Shown here: in pieces, positions 1-10,000 of the stretch | Position numbering within the stretch: the first letter of the stretch is position 1 | Layout of the letters: each line of letters begins with the position of its first letter | Assembly (NCBI RefSeq): GCF_008039565.1 | Contig: NZ_VDUX01000001.1 | Coordinates: forward strand, 186,001 to 250,000 | Length of the DNA: 64,000 nt | Source of the DNA: Aeromicrobium terrae | GTDB lineage: Bacteria > Actinomycetota > Actinomycetes > Propionibacteriales > Nocardioidaceae | Direction: 5' to 3' | Position numbers and translations under genes: made by a program | Notes under the pieces: model-generated | Databases searched by the model: none | Told to the model about the DNA's origin: nothing | The model's input: only the letters and a program-made list of their open reading frames with translations

Positions 1-3000
1 CCTGGGTGAGCTCGACGGCGAGCACCTCGTCGGCGACCTCCTGGCCGTGGACGGCCAGGGCGTCGGTCACGGCGTCGCCGCCGGTCCAGCGCAGCGTGAT
101 GCGGTCGGTGACCTCCAGGCCGGAGGCCTTGCGCGCCTCCTGCACGGCACGGACCACCTCGCGGGCGACGCCGGCGCGGCGCAGGGCGTCGTCGAGCTCG
201 AGGTCGAGGGCCACGGTCTCGCCCTGGTCGTTCACGACGGACCAGCCCTCGCGCGGCCGCTCGGAGACGATGACGTCGTCCGGGCCCACCTCGACCTCGG
301 CACCGTCGACGGAGACCGTGGCCGCGCCGGAGGCGGAGAGCGACGCGGCGAGCTCGGCGGCGTCCGCGGCGGCGATGGCCGCCGCGACCTTCGGGGTGTC
401 CTTCGCGAACCTCTTGCCCAGCGCGCGGAAGTTGCCCTTGGCGGTGTGGTCGACGAGGTCGCCGGTGGTGGCGAACGACTCGAGCGCGCCGACGTTCAGC
501 TCCTCGGCGATCTGGGCCCGGAGCTCCTCACCGAGCTGGTTCCACGCCGACGTGGCGACCACGGCCCGGCGCAGCGGCTGACGGGTCTTCGCCTTGGCCT
601 CCGCACGGGCCGACCGGCCCAGCTCGACGATCCGGCGGGCCAGCCGCATCTGCGCGTCGAGGTCGTCGTCGACGAGGGACCCGTCGACCGTCGGCCACGT
701 GGCGAGGTGCACCGACGGGGGCAGCTCGTCGGAGGTGGAGGCGAACAGGTCCTGCCACACGCGCTCGGTGACGAACGGGGTGAGCGGGGCCATGAGGAGG
801 GTGACCAGGTAGAGCGTCTCGTGCAGCGTGGCGAGTGCCGCCGGGTCGCCGGCCCAGAAGCGACGGCGTGAGCGGCGCACGTACCAGTTGGACAGCAGGT
901 CGACGTAGGCGGCGATCTGCGCGCCGGCGCGCTGGGTGTCGAACTGCTCGAAGGCGTCCGTGACCTGCTGCGTGAGCCGGTGTGCCTCGCCGAGGACCCA
1001 GCGGTCCATGGCCGGTCGCTCGGCGACGGTCGGGGCCGGGCTGCCGGGGGTCCAGTCGTTGGCGTTGGCGTACAGGGCCTGGAACGCGGCGGTGTTCCAG
1101 TAGGTCAGCAGCACCTTGCGGACGATCTCCGAGAGCGCCGTGTGCCCGATGCGCCGGGCCGACCACGGGGAGCCGGAGCACGCCATGAACCAGCGGAGCG
1201 CGTCGGCGCCGTGCTCGTCCATGAGCGGCATCGGCAGCAGGATGTTGCCGAGGTGCTTGCTCATCTTGCGACCGTCCTCGGCCAAGATGTGGCCGAGGCA
1301 GACGACGGACTCGTACGAGCTCTTGTCGAAGACGAGGGTGCCGACCGCCATCAGCGAGTAGAACCAGCCGCGGGTCTGGTCGATGGCCTCGCAGATGTAC
1401 TGGGCCGGGTAGGCGCGCTGGAACTTCTCCTCGGACCCCTCGACGTGCGGATAGCCCCACTGGGCGAACGGCATGGAGCCGGAGTCGAACCACGCGTCGA
1501 TGACCTCCGGCACGCGGCGGTAGGTGTCGCCGTCGAGCTCGAACGTCACCTCGTCGATGAACGGGCGGTGCGGGTCGAGGTCGGACAGGTCGCGCCCGGT
1601 GAGCTCGGAGAGCCGGGCGAGCGAGTCGACGCAGACGAGCTTCGTGGGGTCGGCCTCGCTCCGCCAGATCGGCAGCGGCGTGCCCCAGAACCGGTTGCGC
1701 GACAGGGCCCAGTCGATGTTGTTGTTCAGCCAGTCGCCGTAGCGGCCGTGCTTGATGGTGTTGGGGTACCAGGCGGTGTTCTCGTTCTGGGCGATCAGCT
1801 CGTCCTTGATCGCGGTGGTGCGGATGTACCAGGCCGGGAGCGCGTAGTACATGAGCGGCGTGTGGCAGCGCCAGCAGTGCGGGTAGGAGTGCTCGTACGG
1901 CACCTGGTGGAACAGCAGGTCGCGGTGCGTGAGGTCCGTGAGCAGGGCGTCGTTGGCCTCGCGGAAGAACTGGCCGCCGACCAGCCCGACGTCGGCCAGG
2001 AAGTGCCCGTCCTCGCCGATCGGGTTGACCATCGCGACACCGTTGCGACGCACGGACGCGAAGTCGTCCTCGCCGAACGCGGGGGACTGGTGCACCAGGC
2101 CCGTGCCGTCGGTGGTGGTGACGTACTCCTCGGCGACGACGAAGTGCGCGTGGTCGTCCGGCCACTCGATCAGGTCGAACGGCCGCTGATACGTCCAGCC
2201 GACCATGTCCGCGCCGGCGAAGGTGTCCTGGACCGTCCAGCCCTCACCGAGCGCGTGCTCGACGAGCGGCTCGGCGACGACGACCGTCTCGGTGCCGTTG
2301 GTGGCCGTCACGTAGCTGACGTCGTCCTTGACCGCGACCAGCGCGTTGGAGACGAGCGTCCACGGCGTGGTGGTCCAGACCAGGAGCGACGCCGTGCCGG
2401 CGTAAGGGCCGGACGTCAGCGGGAACCGGACGTAGACCGACGGGTCGGTGATGGTCTCGTAGCCCTGCGCGAGCTCGTGGTCGGACAGCGTGGTGCCGCA
2501 GCGCGGGCAGTACGGCGCCACGCGGAAGTCCTCGACGAGGAGGCCCTTGTCGAAGATCTGCGCCAGGGCCCACCACACGCTCTCGACGTACGGCGCGTCC
2601 ATGGTCCGGTACGGGTCGGACATGTCGACCCAGTAGCCCATGCGGTCGGTCATCTCCTCGAAGAGGTCGACGTTCCGCAGCACGGCCTCGCGGCAGCGGG
2701 CGTTGAACTCGGCGATGCCGAACGCCTCGATGTCGGGCTTGCCGTTGAACCCGAGCTCCTTCTCGACCGCGATCTCGACCGGCAGGCCGTGGCAGTCCCA
2801 GCCGGCCTTCCGCTCGACGTGGTGCCCCTGCATGGTCTTGAACCGCGGGAAGACGTCCTTGAAGACGCGCGCCTCGACGTGGTGCGTGCCCGGCGTGCCG
2901 TTCGCGGTGGGCGGTCCCTCGTAGAACGTCCATCGCGGCGCGTCCTCGGTGGCCTTCAGCGTGGCCTCGAACGTGCCTTGCTCGGCCCACAGGTCCATGA

Positions 3001-3079
3001 TCTCCCGCTCCAGACGGGGGAGATCGACGTGGGCCGGGACAGGGCGGTACGCGGAGCGCGTCGCGTCGGGCGAGGTCAC
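1..3079 (-). CDS. ileS: Isoleucyl-tRNA synthetase (C-terminus beyond window edge)
   Basis: Charges tRNA-Ile with isoleucine in the cytoplasm. The frame is open from a GTG at 3079 to the window edge, about 1026 codons. The class I HIGH-type motif appears as PPTANGTPGTHH near residues 56-67 and KMSKH near residue 605. The editing (CP1) domain lies between them and the anticodon-binding region follows. The size and the NGTPGTHH form suggest the long, eukaryote-like IleS type (family knowledge). Only the last residues should be missing. It is divergent from the DksA-like gene at 3161, with an 81-base shared promoter region. Confidence 0.95.
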   Translation of the reverse strand, partial: MTSPDATRSAYRPVPAHVDLPRLEREIMDLWAEQGTFEATLKATEDAPRWTFYEGPPTANGTPGTHHVEARVFKDVFPRFKTMQGHHVERKAGWDCHGLPVEIAVEKELGFNGKPDIEAFGIAEFNARCREAVLRNVDLFEEMTDRMGYWVDMSDPYRTMDAPYVESVWWALAQIFDKGLLVEDFRVAPYCPRCGTTLSDHELAQGYETITDPSVYVRFPLTSGPYAGTASLLVWTTTPWTLVSNALVAVKDDVSYVTATNGTETVVVAEPLVEHALGEGWTVQDTFAGADMVGWTYQRPFDLIEWPDDHAHFVVAEEYVTTTDGTGLVHQSPAFGEDDFASVRRNGVAMVNPIGEDGHFLADVGLVGGQFFREANDALLTDLTHRDLLFHQVPYEHSYPHCWRCHTPLMYYALPAWYIRTTAIKDELIAQNENTAWYPNTIKHGRYGDWLNNNIDWALSRNRFWGTPLPIWRSEADPTKLVCVDSLARLSELTGRDLSDLDPHRPFIDEVTFELDGDTYRRVPEVIDAWFDSGSMPFAQWGYPHVEGSEEKFQRAYPAQYICEAIDQTRGWFYSLMAVGTLVFDKSSYESVVCLGHILAEDGRKMSKHLGNILLPMPLMDEHGADALRWFMACSGSPWSARRIGHTALSEIVRKVLLTYWNTAAFQALYANANDWTPGSPAPTVAERPAMDRWVLGEAHRLTQQVTDAFEQFDTQRAGAQIAAYVDLLSNWYVRRSRRRFWAGDPAALATLHETLYLVTLLMAPLTPFVTERVWQDLFASTSDELPPSVHLATWPTVDGSLVDDDLDAQMRLARRIVELGRSARAEAKAKTRQPLRRAVVATSAWNQLGEELRAQIAEELNVGALESFATTGDLVDHTAKGNFRALGKRFAKDTPKVAAAIAAADAAELAASLSASGAATVSVDGAEVEVGPDDVIVSERPREGWSVVNDQGETVALDLELDDALRRAGVAREVVRAVQEARKASGLEVTDRITLRWTGGDAVTDALAVHGQEVADEVLAVELTQ

Positions 3080-3125
3080 GCGCGAAAGTCTACGGCGGGG
3101 GGTGACAGGCCCTCGGCGGGGTGAA

Positions 3126-3161
3126 TTGCCATTCTTGGTACCCCGGTCTACTCTCCGGGCA
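3126..3161 (+). promoter_or_regulatory. Leaderless promoter of the DksA-like gene
   Basis: A -35 box TTGCCA (3126-3131) is followed by a 17-base spacer and a -10 box TACTCT (3149-3154). Six bases later comes the ATG at 3161, so transcription should begin at the start codon. No Shine-Dalgarno sequence lies between them. Confidence 0.65.
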
Positions 3162-3562
3162 TGCCGAACACCAAGCTGGCCGTGCGCGCGGACGAGAAGC
3201 CCTGGACCGCCGCCGAGAAGAAGGCTGTGCGCAGCGAGCTGGAGGACGACCTCGTCCGGCTCCGCAAGGAGCTCGACCTGTCCGCCAAGGAGCTGCAGGA
3301 CCTGCTGCGTGACGGCGTCGACGGGGCCGGCAACGACCAGGCCGACGTGGGGTCCACGAGCCTGGAGCGCGACGCCGAGATGTCGCTGGCGGCCAACCAG
3401 CGCGAGCTGCTGCTGCAGACCGAGAAGGCCCTGGGTCGGCTCGACAACGGCACGTACGGACAATGTGAGATGTGCGGCGAACCGATCGGCAAGGGCCGTC
3501 TGATGGCGTTCCCCCGGGCCACCCTGTGCATGACGTGCAAGCAGCGCGAGGAGCGTCGCTGA
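3161..3562 (+). CDS. DksA/TraR-type C4 zinc-finger protein
   Basis: A 133-residue protein with a helical N-terminal region (roughly 15-95, heptad-like, probably coiled coil). A C-terminal C4 zinc finger has Cys102, Cys105, Cys123 and Cys126 in CEMCGEPIGKGR...LCMTC. This is the layout of the DksA/TraR family, which acts on RNA polymerase through its secondary channel. The actinobacterial versions are poorly characterised, so a role in transcription is inferred. The stop overlaps the likely CTG start of lspA, so the two genes are probably translationally coupled. Confidence 0.85.
   Translation: MPNTKLAVRADEKPWTAAEKKAVRSELEDDLVRLRKELDLSAKELQDLLRDGVDGAGNDQADVGSTSLERDAEMSLAANQRELLLQTEKALGRLDNGTYGQCEMCGEPIGKGRLMAFPRATLCMTCKQREERR
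3548..3553 (+). promoter_or_regulatory. Shine-Dalgarno deciding the lspA CTG start
   Basis: GAGGAG sits inside the last codons of the DksA-like gene, five bases before the CTG at 3559. The alternative GTG starts have no comparable site. Confidence 0.55.
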
Positions 3563-4047
3563 CCTCCTCGCGCACGATCGCGATCTTCGCGGCGTTCGCT
3601 GCTGCTGTCTGGGCCCTCGACCAGGCGACCAAGCTGGTCGCCGTCGCGACGCTCGACCGCGGTGAGTCGGTGACCGTGGTGCCGAGCGTCTTCTCGTTCA
3701 CGCTCACGCGCAACGCCGGCGCGGCGTTCAGCACCGGCACCGGGTTCACGGTGGTGCTGAGCGCGATCGCGGTCGTGGTGTGCGTCGTCGTCATCCGCAT
3801 GTCCGCGCAGCTTCGCGACCCGGGCTGGGCCGCCGGGCTCGGCCTGCTGCTCGGCGGCGCCCTGGGCAACCTCACCGACCGCATCGTCCGCGAGCCGGGG
3901 TTCATGCGTGGTCACGTCGTGGACTTCCTGCACCTGAACCACTGGCCGGTCTTCAACGTCGCCGACATCGGGCTGACGTTCGCGGCGATCGTCATCATCT
4001 GGCGCACCTGGCGCGGCGTCGGGCTGGACGGGACGCGATCCGGATGA
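3559..4047 (+). CDS. lspA: Lipoprotein signal peptidase (signal peptidase II)
   Basis: Aspartic membrane protease that removes signal peptides from prolipoproteins after Lgt has lipidated them; lgt is at 26233. About 162 residues with four hydrophobic segments. The family motifs NAGAAF, GNLTDR and FNVAD are present, the last two carrying the catalytic aspartates. No ATG fits the N-terminus. A CTG at 3559 overlaps the upstream stop (CTGA) and has GAGGAG at 3548-3553, five bases before it. In-frame GTG codons at 3526 and 3535 lack a Shine-Dalgarno and would add 8-11 residues before the first helix. It overlaps the next gene by ATGA. Confidence 0.9.
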   Translation: MTSSRTIAIFAAFAAAVWALDQATKLVAVATLDRGESVTVVPSVFSFTLTRNAGAAFSTGTGFTVVLSAIAVVVCVVVIRMSAQLRDPGWAAGLGLLLGGALGNLTDRIVREPGFMRGHVVDFLHLNHWPVFNVADIGLTFAAIVIIWRTWRGVGLDGTRSG

Positions 4048-4976
4048 CCGACCTCGAGCACAAGGTCCTCGCCGTGCCCGAGGGGCTCGCCGGCGAGCGC
4101 GTCGACACCGCCCTCGCCCGGCTGCTCGGCCTGTCCCGCACGCGGGCCACGGAGCTCGTCACCGAGGGGCACGTGCTGCTCGACGGCCACGCCCCGCAGA
4201 AGTCCGAGCGGGTCGAGCCGGGCTCGATCCTCGAGGCGTCGATCCCGGCCCCGCGCACCGCCACCGTGGTGGCGGAGCAGGTCGAGGGCATGCGGATCGT
4301 CTTCCAGGACGACGACATCGTGGTCGTCGACAAGCCGGTCGGCGTCGCGGCGCACCCCAGCGTCGGCTGGTCCGGGCCCACGGTCGTCGGCCACCTCGCC
4401 GGCGCGGGTGTCCGGATCTCGACGTCGGGCGCCCCGGAGCGTCAGGGCATCGTCCAGCGGCTCGACGTCGGGACGAGCGGGCTGATGACGGTGGCGAAGT
4501 CCGAGGCGGCGTACTCCGTGCTGAAGCAGGCGTTCCGCACGCGCTCGGTCGACAAGACGTACCACGCGCTCGTCCAGGGCCACCCCGATCCGCACACCGG
4601 CACCATCGACGCGCCGATCGCCCGGCACCCCAAGCACGACTTCAAGTTCACCGTCCGGGCCGACGGCCGGGCCAGCGTCACGCACTACGACACGCTCGAG
4701 GCGCACCGGTTCGCGTCGCTGCTCACCATCAAGCTCGAGACCGGGCGCACGCACCAGATCCGCGTGCACATGAGCGCGCTCAAGCACCCGTGCGTCGGCG
4801 ACCTCCAGTACGGCGCCGACCCCACGCTCGCGAAGCGCGTCGGGCTGGACCGGCAGTGGCTGCACGCCGTGCACCTCGGGTTCGAGCACCCGCGCACGGG
4901 GGAGTGGGTCGACTTCGAGTCCACCTACCCCGACGACCTGAGGCGCGCGCTCGACGTCGTCCGGGAGGCCCACTGA
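4044..4976 (+). CDS. RluA/RluD-family pseudouridine synthase
   Basis: 310 residues. An N-terminal S4-like RNA-binding domain (about 10-75, with [19 protein letters not shown]) precedes the RluA catalytic domain. The catalytic aspartate lies in [11 protein letters not shown], preceded by [13 protein letters not shown] and followed by [13 protein letters not shown]. Length and domain order match RluD (23S rRNA helix 69), but the exact target cannot be fixed from sequence. The ATG overlaps the lspA stop, and the stop overlaps the next ATG (TGATG), so lspA, this gene and the YbaK-like gene form a tight operon. Confidence 0.9.
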   Translation: MTDLEHKVLAVPEGLAGERVDTALARLLGLSRTRATELVTEGHVLLDGHAPQKSERVEPGSILEASIPAPRTATVVAEQVEGMRIVFQDDDIVVVDKPVGVAAHPSVGWSGPTVVGHLAGAGVRISTSGAPERQGIVQRLDVGTSGLMTVAKSEAAYSVLKQAFRTRSVDKTYHALVQGHPDPHTGTIDAPIARHPKHDFKFTVRADGRASVTHYDTLEAHRFASLLTIKLETGRTHQIRVHMSALKHPCVGDLQYGADPTLAKRVGLDRQWLHAVHLGFEHPRTGEWVDFESTYPDDLRRALDVVREAH

Positions 4977-5515
4977 TGGCGTACGTCGTCGGCCGGATGC
5001 ACTCGGTGCCCGCGTCCTCGCGTCCCGACCTGGTGGGCGAGCCGACGCTCGCGGCGCTCGACCGGCTCGGGCTCACCGACGTCGTGGGCGTCGTGGAGGT
5101 GGACCCGGAGCTGTCCGACACCGCGCTCACCCAGGAGGCGTACGACCTCCCGATCGAGTCGCTGGCCAACTGCGTGATCGTGGCCGGCAAGCGGGAGGGC
5201 CAGGAGCGCGTCGCGGCGTGCATGGTGCTGGCGTCCACGCGGGCCGACGTGAACACCGTCGTCCGCAAGCGCCTCGACGTCCGCAAGGCCACGTTCCTGC
5301 CGCGCGAGGAGGCGGTCGAGCGCACCGGGATGGAGTACGGCGGCATCAACCCCGTCGGGCTGCCCGCCGACTGGCGCGTGCTCGTCGACGCCGCCGTCGC
5401 GACCCAGCCCGTGCTCGTCATCGGCTCCGGCGTGCGACGCTCCAAGCTGCTGCTTCCGGGGGAGGTCCTCGCGACACTCCCGTCGGCGGAGATCGTGGAG
5501 GGTCTCGGACGGTAA
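4976..5515 (+). CDS. YbaK/EbsC-like protein, probable aminoacyl-tRNA deacylase
   Basis: 179 residues, starting at the ATG that overlaps the upstream stop. The fold recognised is YbaK/ProX-like: a VIVAGKREG segment, then a basic VVRKRLDVRKATFLPREEAVE stretch and GMEYGGINPVGLP before a VIGSG core. Family members hydrolyse mischarged tRNAs, but this branch is divergent and its substrate is unknown. It is distinct from the canonical YbaK at 11106-11582, so the window carries two members. It is cotranscribed with lspA and the pseudouridine synthase. Confidence 0.7.
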   Translation: MAYVVGRMHSVPASSRPDLVGEPTLAALDRLGLTDVVGVVEVDPELSDTALTQEAYDLPIESLANCVIVAGKREGQERVAACMVLASTRADVNTVVRKRLDVRKATFLPREEAVERTGMEYGGINPVGLPADWRVLVDAAVATQPVLVIGSGVRRSKLLLPGEVLATLPSAEIVEGLGR

Positions 5516-5538
5516 GGCTCGTCTGGGAGAATGGGGGC

Positions 5539-6765
5539 ATGACCACCCCCGTGCGCCAGTCCGGAAAGCTGCGCGATGTCCTGTACGACATCCGCGGACC
5601 CGTCAGTGCGCGCGCGGCCGCCCTCGAGGCCGAGGGCCACCGGATCCTGAAGCTCAACATCGGCAACCCGGCGCCGTTCGGCTTCGACGCGCCGGCGGAG
5701 ATCCTGCAGGACGTCATCGCCGGCCTGCCCACCGCGCAGGGCTACTCCGACTCGCGCGGCATCCAGCCCGCGCGCCGTGCGGTCGTGCACCACTACCAGC
5801 TGCAGGGCGGCTTCCCGGCCATCGACATCGACGACGTCTGGCTCGGCAACGGTGTCTCCGAGCTCATCTCGCTCGCGCTCCAGGCGCTGCTCGACAACGG
5901 AGACGAGGTGCTGATCCCCATCCCGGACTACCCGCTCTGGACGGCGGTGACCAACCTGGCCGGCGGCGTGCCGGTGCACTACCGCTGCGACGAGTCCAAC
6001 GGCTGGAACCCGGACCTCGAGGACCTGGAGTCCAAGATCACCGACCGCACGAAGGTCATCGTGGTGATCAACCCGAACAACCCCACCGGCGCGGTCTACG
6101 CCCGCAAGACCCTGACCGGCATCGCCGAGCTCGCGCGCAAGCACGGCCTCGTCCTGATGGCCGACGAGATCTACGACAAGATCCTCTACGACGACGCCGC
6201 GCACGTGCCGATGGCGAGCGTCGCGCCCGACGTCCTGACGCTGACGTTCAACGGCCTGTCCAAGGCGTACCGGGTGTGCGGCTACCGCGCGGGCTGGCTG
6301 GTCGTCACCGGTCCGAAGGAGAACGCCCGCGACTACCTCGAGGGCATCACGCTGCTGGCCTCCATGCGGCTGTGCCCCAACGTGCCGGCCCAGAACGCGA
6401 TCCAGGTGGCGCTCGGTGGCTACCAGAGCATCAAGGAGCTGATCCTGCCCGGCGGGCGGCTGCTGGAGCAGCGCGACACCGCCGTCGGCGAGCTGCGGAA
6501 GATCCCGGGCGTGAGCGTCGTCGAGCCGAAGGGCGCGCTCTACGTGTTCCCGCGGCTGGACCCCGACGTGTACCCCATCCACGACGACCAGCAGCTCGCC
6601 CTCGACCTGCTCGAGTCGGAGAAGATCCTCATCACCCAGGGCACCGGCTTCAACTGGCCGGACCCGGACCACCTGCGCATCGTCACGCTGCCGTGGGCGC
6701 GCGACCTCTCCGAGGCGATCCAGCGGATCGGCACGTTCCTGTCGACGTACCAGCAGCGGACCTGA
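5539..6765 (+). CDS. PLP-dependent aminotransferase, AlaA-like
   Basis: 408 residues, class I/II aminotransferase fold. The pyruvate-to-alanine type is suggested by the N-terminal YDIRGPVSARAAALEAEGH stretch, the NPNNPTGAVY motif, YDKILYDD and the PLP lysine in FNGLSKAYRVCGYRAGW. AlaA-type enzymes make alanine from pyruvate using glutamate. Substrate assignment is by family resemblance only. GAGAAT at 5527-5532 lies six bases before the ATG, which suggests a leaderless transcript starting 23 bases after the YbaK-like gene. Confidence 0.85.
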   Translation: MTTPVRQSGKLRDVLYDIRGPVSARAAALEAEGHRILKLNIGNPAPFGFDAPAEILQDVIAGLPTAQGYSDSRGIQPARRAVVHHYQLQGGFPAIDIDDVWLGNGVSELISLALQALLDNGDEVLIPIPDYPLWTAVTNLAGGVPVHYRCDESNGWNPDLEDLESKITDRTKVIVVINPNNPTGAVYARKTLTGIAELARKHGLVLMADEIYDKILYDDAAHVPMASVAPDVLTLTFNGLSKAYRVCGYRAGWLVVTGPKENARDYLEGITLLASMRLCPNVPAQNAIQVALGGYQSIKELILPGGRLLEQRDTAVGELRKIPGVSVVEPKGALYVFPRLDPDVYPIHDDQQLALDLLESEKILITQGTGFNWPDPDHLRIVTLPWARDLSEAIQRIGTFLSTYQQRT

Positions 6766-6768
6766 GGT

Positions 6769-6948
6769 TCAGTCCTCGTCCTCGGCCGTCCAGGCCGCCT
6801 CGTCCTCCGGCGTCGCGTCCGCCTGGCCGAGGGAGTCGTAGCGCGTTCCGGTCTCGTCGGACACCACGGACTCCCCGTCGGCGGTGTACTCCTCGGGCCG
6901 CGGCTCCTCCTCGGGAAGGTCGGCGTCCTCGATCGTGGGCTCGGTCAT
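6769..6948 (-). CDS. Small acidic hypothetical protein
   Basis: A 59-residue ORF beginning MTEPTIEDADLPEEEPRPEE and ending AAWTAEDED. It is very rich in Glu and Asp and has no cysteine or membrane segment. A strong Shine-Dalgarno (AAGGAGG) precedes its ATG at 6948, which makes it a credible gene despite its size. It ends three bases beyond the stop of the convergent aminotransferase and is divergent from dnaE. No family is recognised; such composition is typical of disordered proteins. Confidence 0.6.
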   Translation of the reverse strand: MTEPTIEDADLPEEEPRPEEYTADGESVVSDETGTRYDSLGQADATPEDEAAWTAEDED

Positions 6949-7033
6949 GGTTCCCTCCTTCCTGAGGTCCAGTGAACCAGTCCGAGGCGGGTCCGCAAGG
7001 GCGCGCCGCCCCCATCCGGTCGGGGGGCTCCAC

Positions 7034-7070
7034 TACTCTGAAGTTCTTCCCCCACGATCGCCTGAGGAGG
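7034..7070 (+). promoter_or_regulatory. dnaE promoter -10 and Shine-Dalgarno
   Basis: TACTCT at 7034-7039 is a good -10 box, predicting a start near 7046 and a leader of about 35 bases. The leader contains GAGGAGG just upstream of the ATG at 7081. Unlike many genes here, dnaE looks leadered. Confidence 0.5.
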
Positions 7071-7080
7071 CCCCGCGTCG

Positions 7081-10000
7081 ATGTCGAGCGAGTCGTCGTT
7101 CGTGCACCTGCACGTCCACACCGAGTACTCGATGCTCGACGGCGCGTCGCTCCTCGACGGGCTCTTCGCCCGCACCTCCGAGCTCGGCATGAGCGCCATC
7201 GCGATGACCGACCACGGCAACGTCCACGGCGCCTACGACTTCTGGTCCAAGGCCCGCGCGCACGGCGTCAAGCCGATCATCGGCATCGAGTCGTACCTGA
7301 CGCCCGGCACCCATCGCAGCGAGCGCCGCAAGGTCCGCTGGGGCAAGGGTGACGCCGAGGAGGAGGGCGGTGACGACGTCGCCGGCGGCGGTGCGTACAC
7401 GCACATGACCATGTGGGCGTCGTCCACCGAGGGCATGCACAACCTGTTCCGGCTGGCGTCGCTCTCGAGCCTGGAGGGCACGTATTACAAGCCCCGCGCC
7501 GACCGGGAGCTGCTCGAGCAGTACTCCGGCGGGCTCATCGCCACCACCGGCTGCCCGTCGGGTGCCATCCAGACCCGGCTGCGCCTCGGCCAGTACGACG
7601 AGGCCCGCCGGGAAGCCGCGGAGCTGCAGGAGATCTTCGGCAAGGAGAACTTCTTCCTCGAGCTGATGGACCACGACATCGCGGTCGAGAAGCGCACCCG
7701 CGACGACCTCCTGAAGCTGGGCCGTGAGCTCGGCATCCCGCCCGTCGCCACCAACGACTCGCACTACAACCACCCCGACGACGCCGACGCCCACGACGCC
7801 CTCATCTGCGTCGCGTCGGGCAAGCGGATCTCCGACACCAAGCGCCTGAAGTTCGACGGCGGCGGCTACTACATCAAGTCCGCCGCGGAGATGCGCTCGC
7901 TGTGGGAGGACAAGCACGACCTCAAGGAGGCGTGCGACAACACCCTGCTCATCGCCGAGCGCTGCGAGGTCGAGTTCACCGAGTCCAACGGCGGCTACAT
8001 GGCGCGCGCCGACGTCCCGGCCGGCCACACCGAGGAGAGCTGGTTCGTCGAGGAGGTGTGGCGCGGCATCGAGTCGCGGTACCCGGGCGAGCGGCTCACC
8101 CAGGAGGTCCGCGACCGGGTCGAGATGGAGCTCGAGGTCATCCGGAACAAGGGCTACTGCGGCTACTACCTGGTGGTCGCCGACTTCATCAACTGGGCCA
8201 AGGACCACGGCATCCGCGTCGGCCCGGGCCGCGGCTCCGGCGCGGGCTCCATCGCGGCCTACGCCTTGCGCATCACCGACGTCGAGCCGCTCGAGCACGG
8301 ACTGATCTTCGAGCGCTTCCTGAACCCCGAGCGCCCGTCGATGCCCGACTTCGACATCGACTTTGACGAGCGCCGGCGCAGCGAGGTCATCCGCTACGTC
8401 AGCGAGAAGTACGGCTCCGAGCGCGTCGCGATGATCGCTACGTTCGGCCGCCTCAAGAGCAAGGCCGCCATCAAGGACGCCAACCGCGTGCTCGACTACC
8501 CGTTCGCCATGGGCGAGAAGATCTCCAAGGCGCTGCCGGACGACGTCATGGGCAAGGGCGTGTCGCTCAAGGACCTGTTCAACCGCGACCACGACCGCTA
8601 CTCCGACGGCAAGGAGTTCCGCGAGCTGCACGAGTCCGACGCCGAGGTCCGCAAGATCTACGACACCGCGGTCGGCCTCGAGGGCCAGATCCGCCAGTGG
8701 GGCGTGCACGCGGCCGGCGTGATCATGAGCAGCGAGCCGCTCATCGACATCGTGCCGATCATGAAGCGCGAGCAGGACGGCGCCATCATCACGCAGTTCG
8801 ACTACCCGATGTGCGAGGCGCTCGGGCTGGTCAAGATGGACTTCCTCGGCCTGCGCAACCTCACGGTGCTCGACGACACGCTCGACAACATCCGCGCCAA
8901 CCGCGGCGAGGAGGTCGTGCTCGAGGAGCTCGGGTTCGACGACCAGGCGGCCTACGACCTGCTGTCCCGCGGCGACACGCTCGGCGTCTTCCAGCTCGAC
9001 GGCGGTCCCATGCGCGCGCTGCTGCGCAGCATGAAGCCGGACAAGTTCGCGGACATCTCCGCACTCATCGCGCTGTACCGGCCCGGGCCCATGGGCGCGG
9101 ACTCGCACAACAAGTACGCGCGCCGCAAGACCGGCCGCGAGCCGATCGAGCCCATCCACCCGGAGCTGGAGGAGCCGCTCAAGGACGTGCTCGGGGAGAC
9201 GTACGGCCTGATCGTCTACCAGGAGCAGGTGATGGAGATCGCCCAGGTCCTGGCCGGCTTCAGCCTCGGACAAGCGGACAACCTGCGCCGCGCGATGGGC
9301 AAGAAGAAGAAGTCCGAGCTCGACAAGCAGTACGCCGGCTTCGAGGCCGGCATGCGCGAGCGCGGCTACTCCCCGGACGCCATCAGCACGCTGTGGGAGA
9401 TCCTCGTCCCGTTCTCCGACTACGCGTTCAACAAGGCGCACTCGGCCGCGTACGGCGTCATCTCGTACTGGACGGCCTACCTCAAGGCCAACTACCCGGC
9501 CGAGTACATGGCCGCGCTGCTCACCAGCACCAAGAGCGACAAGGACAAGTCGGCGATCTACCTCAACGAGTGCCGCCGGCTCGGCATCCAGGTGCTCCCG
9601 CCGGACGTCAACGAGTCGTCGTCCAACTTCACCGCCGTCGGCGAGGACATCCGCTTCGGTCTCTCGGCCATCCGCAACGTCGGCGACTCGGTCGTGGCGG
9701 GCATCGTGGCGGGCCGCGACGAGAAGGGCGCGTTCACCGACTTCGCCGACTTCCTGGACAAGGTGCCGGTGCACGTGTGCAACAAGCGCGTGCTCGACTC
9801 CTTGATCAAGGCTGGTGCGTTCGACTCGCTCGGCCACCAGAGGCGGGCCCTCACCACGATCGCCGAGGACGCCGTCGACCAGTACAGCGACCTCAAGCGC
9901 AACGCCGCCATCGGCCAGGACTCGCTGTTCGGCGGGCTCGACGACGGCTACAACGGCGTCACCATCACCGTCCCGACCATGCCGGAGTGGGAGAAGACCC

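Noticed and set aside
980-3124. A 714-codon plus-strand frame over ileS
   Set aside because: Antisense shadow of ileS, whose minus-strand frame has the PPTANGTPGTHH and KMSKH motifs in order.
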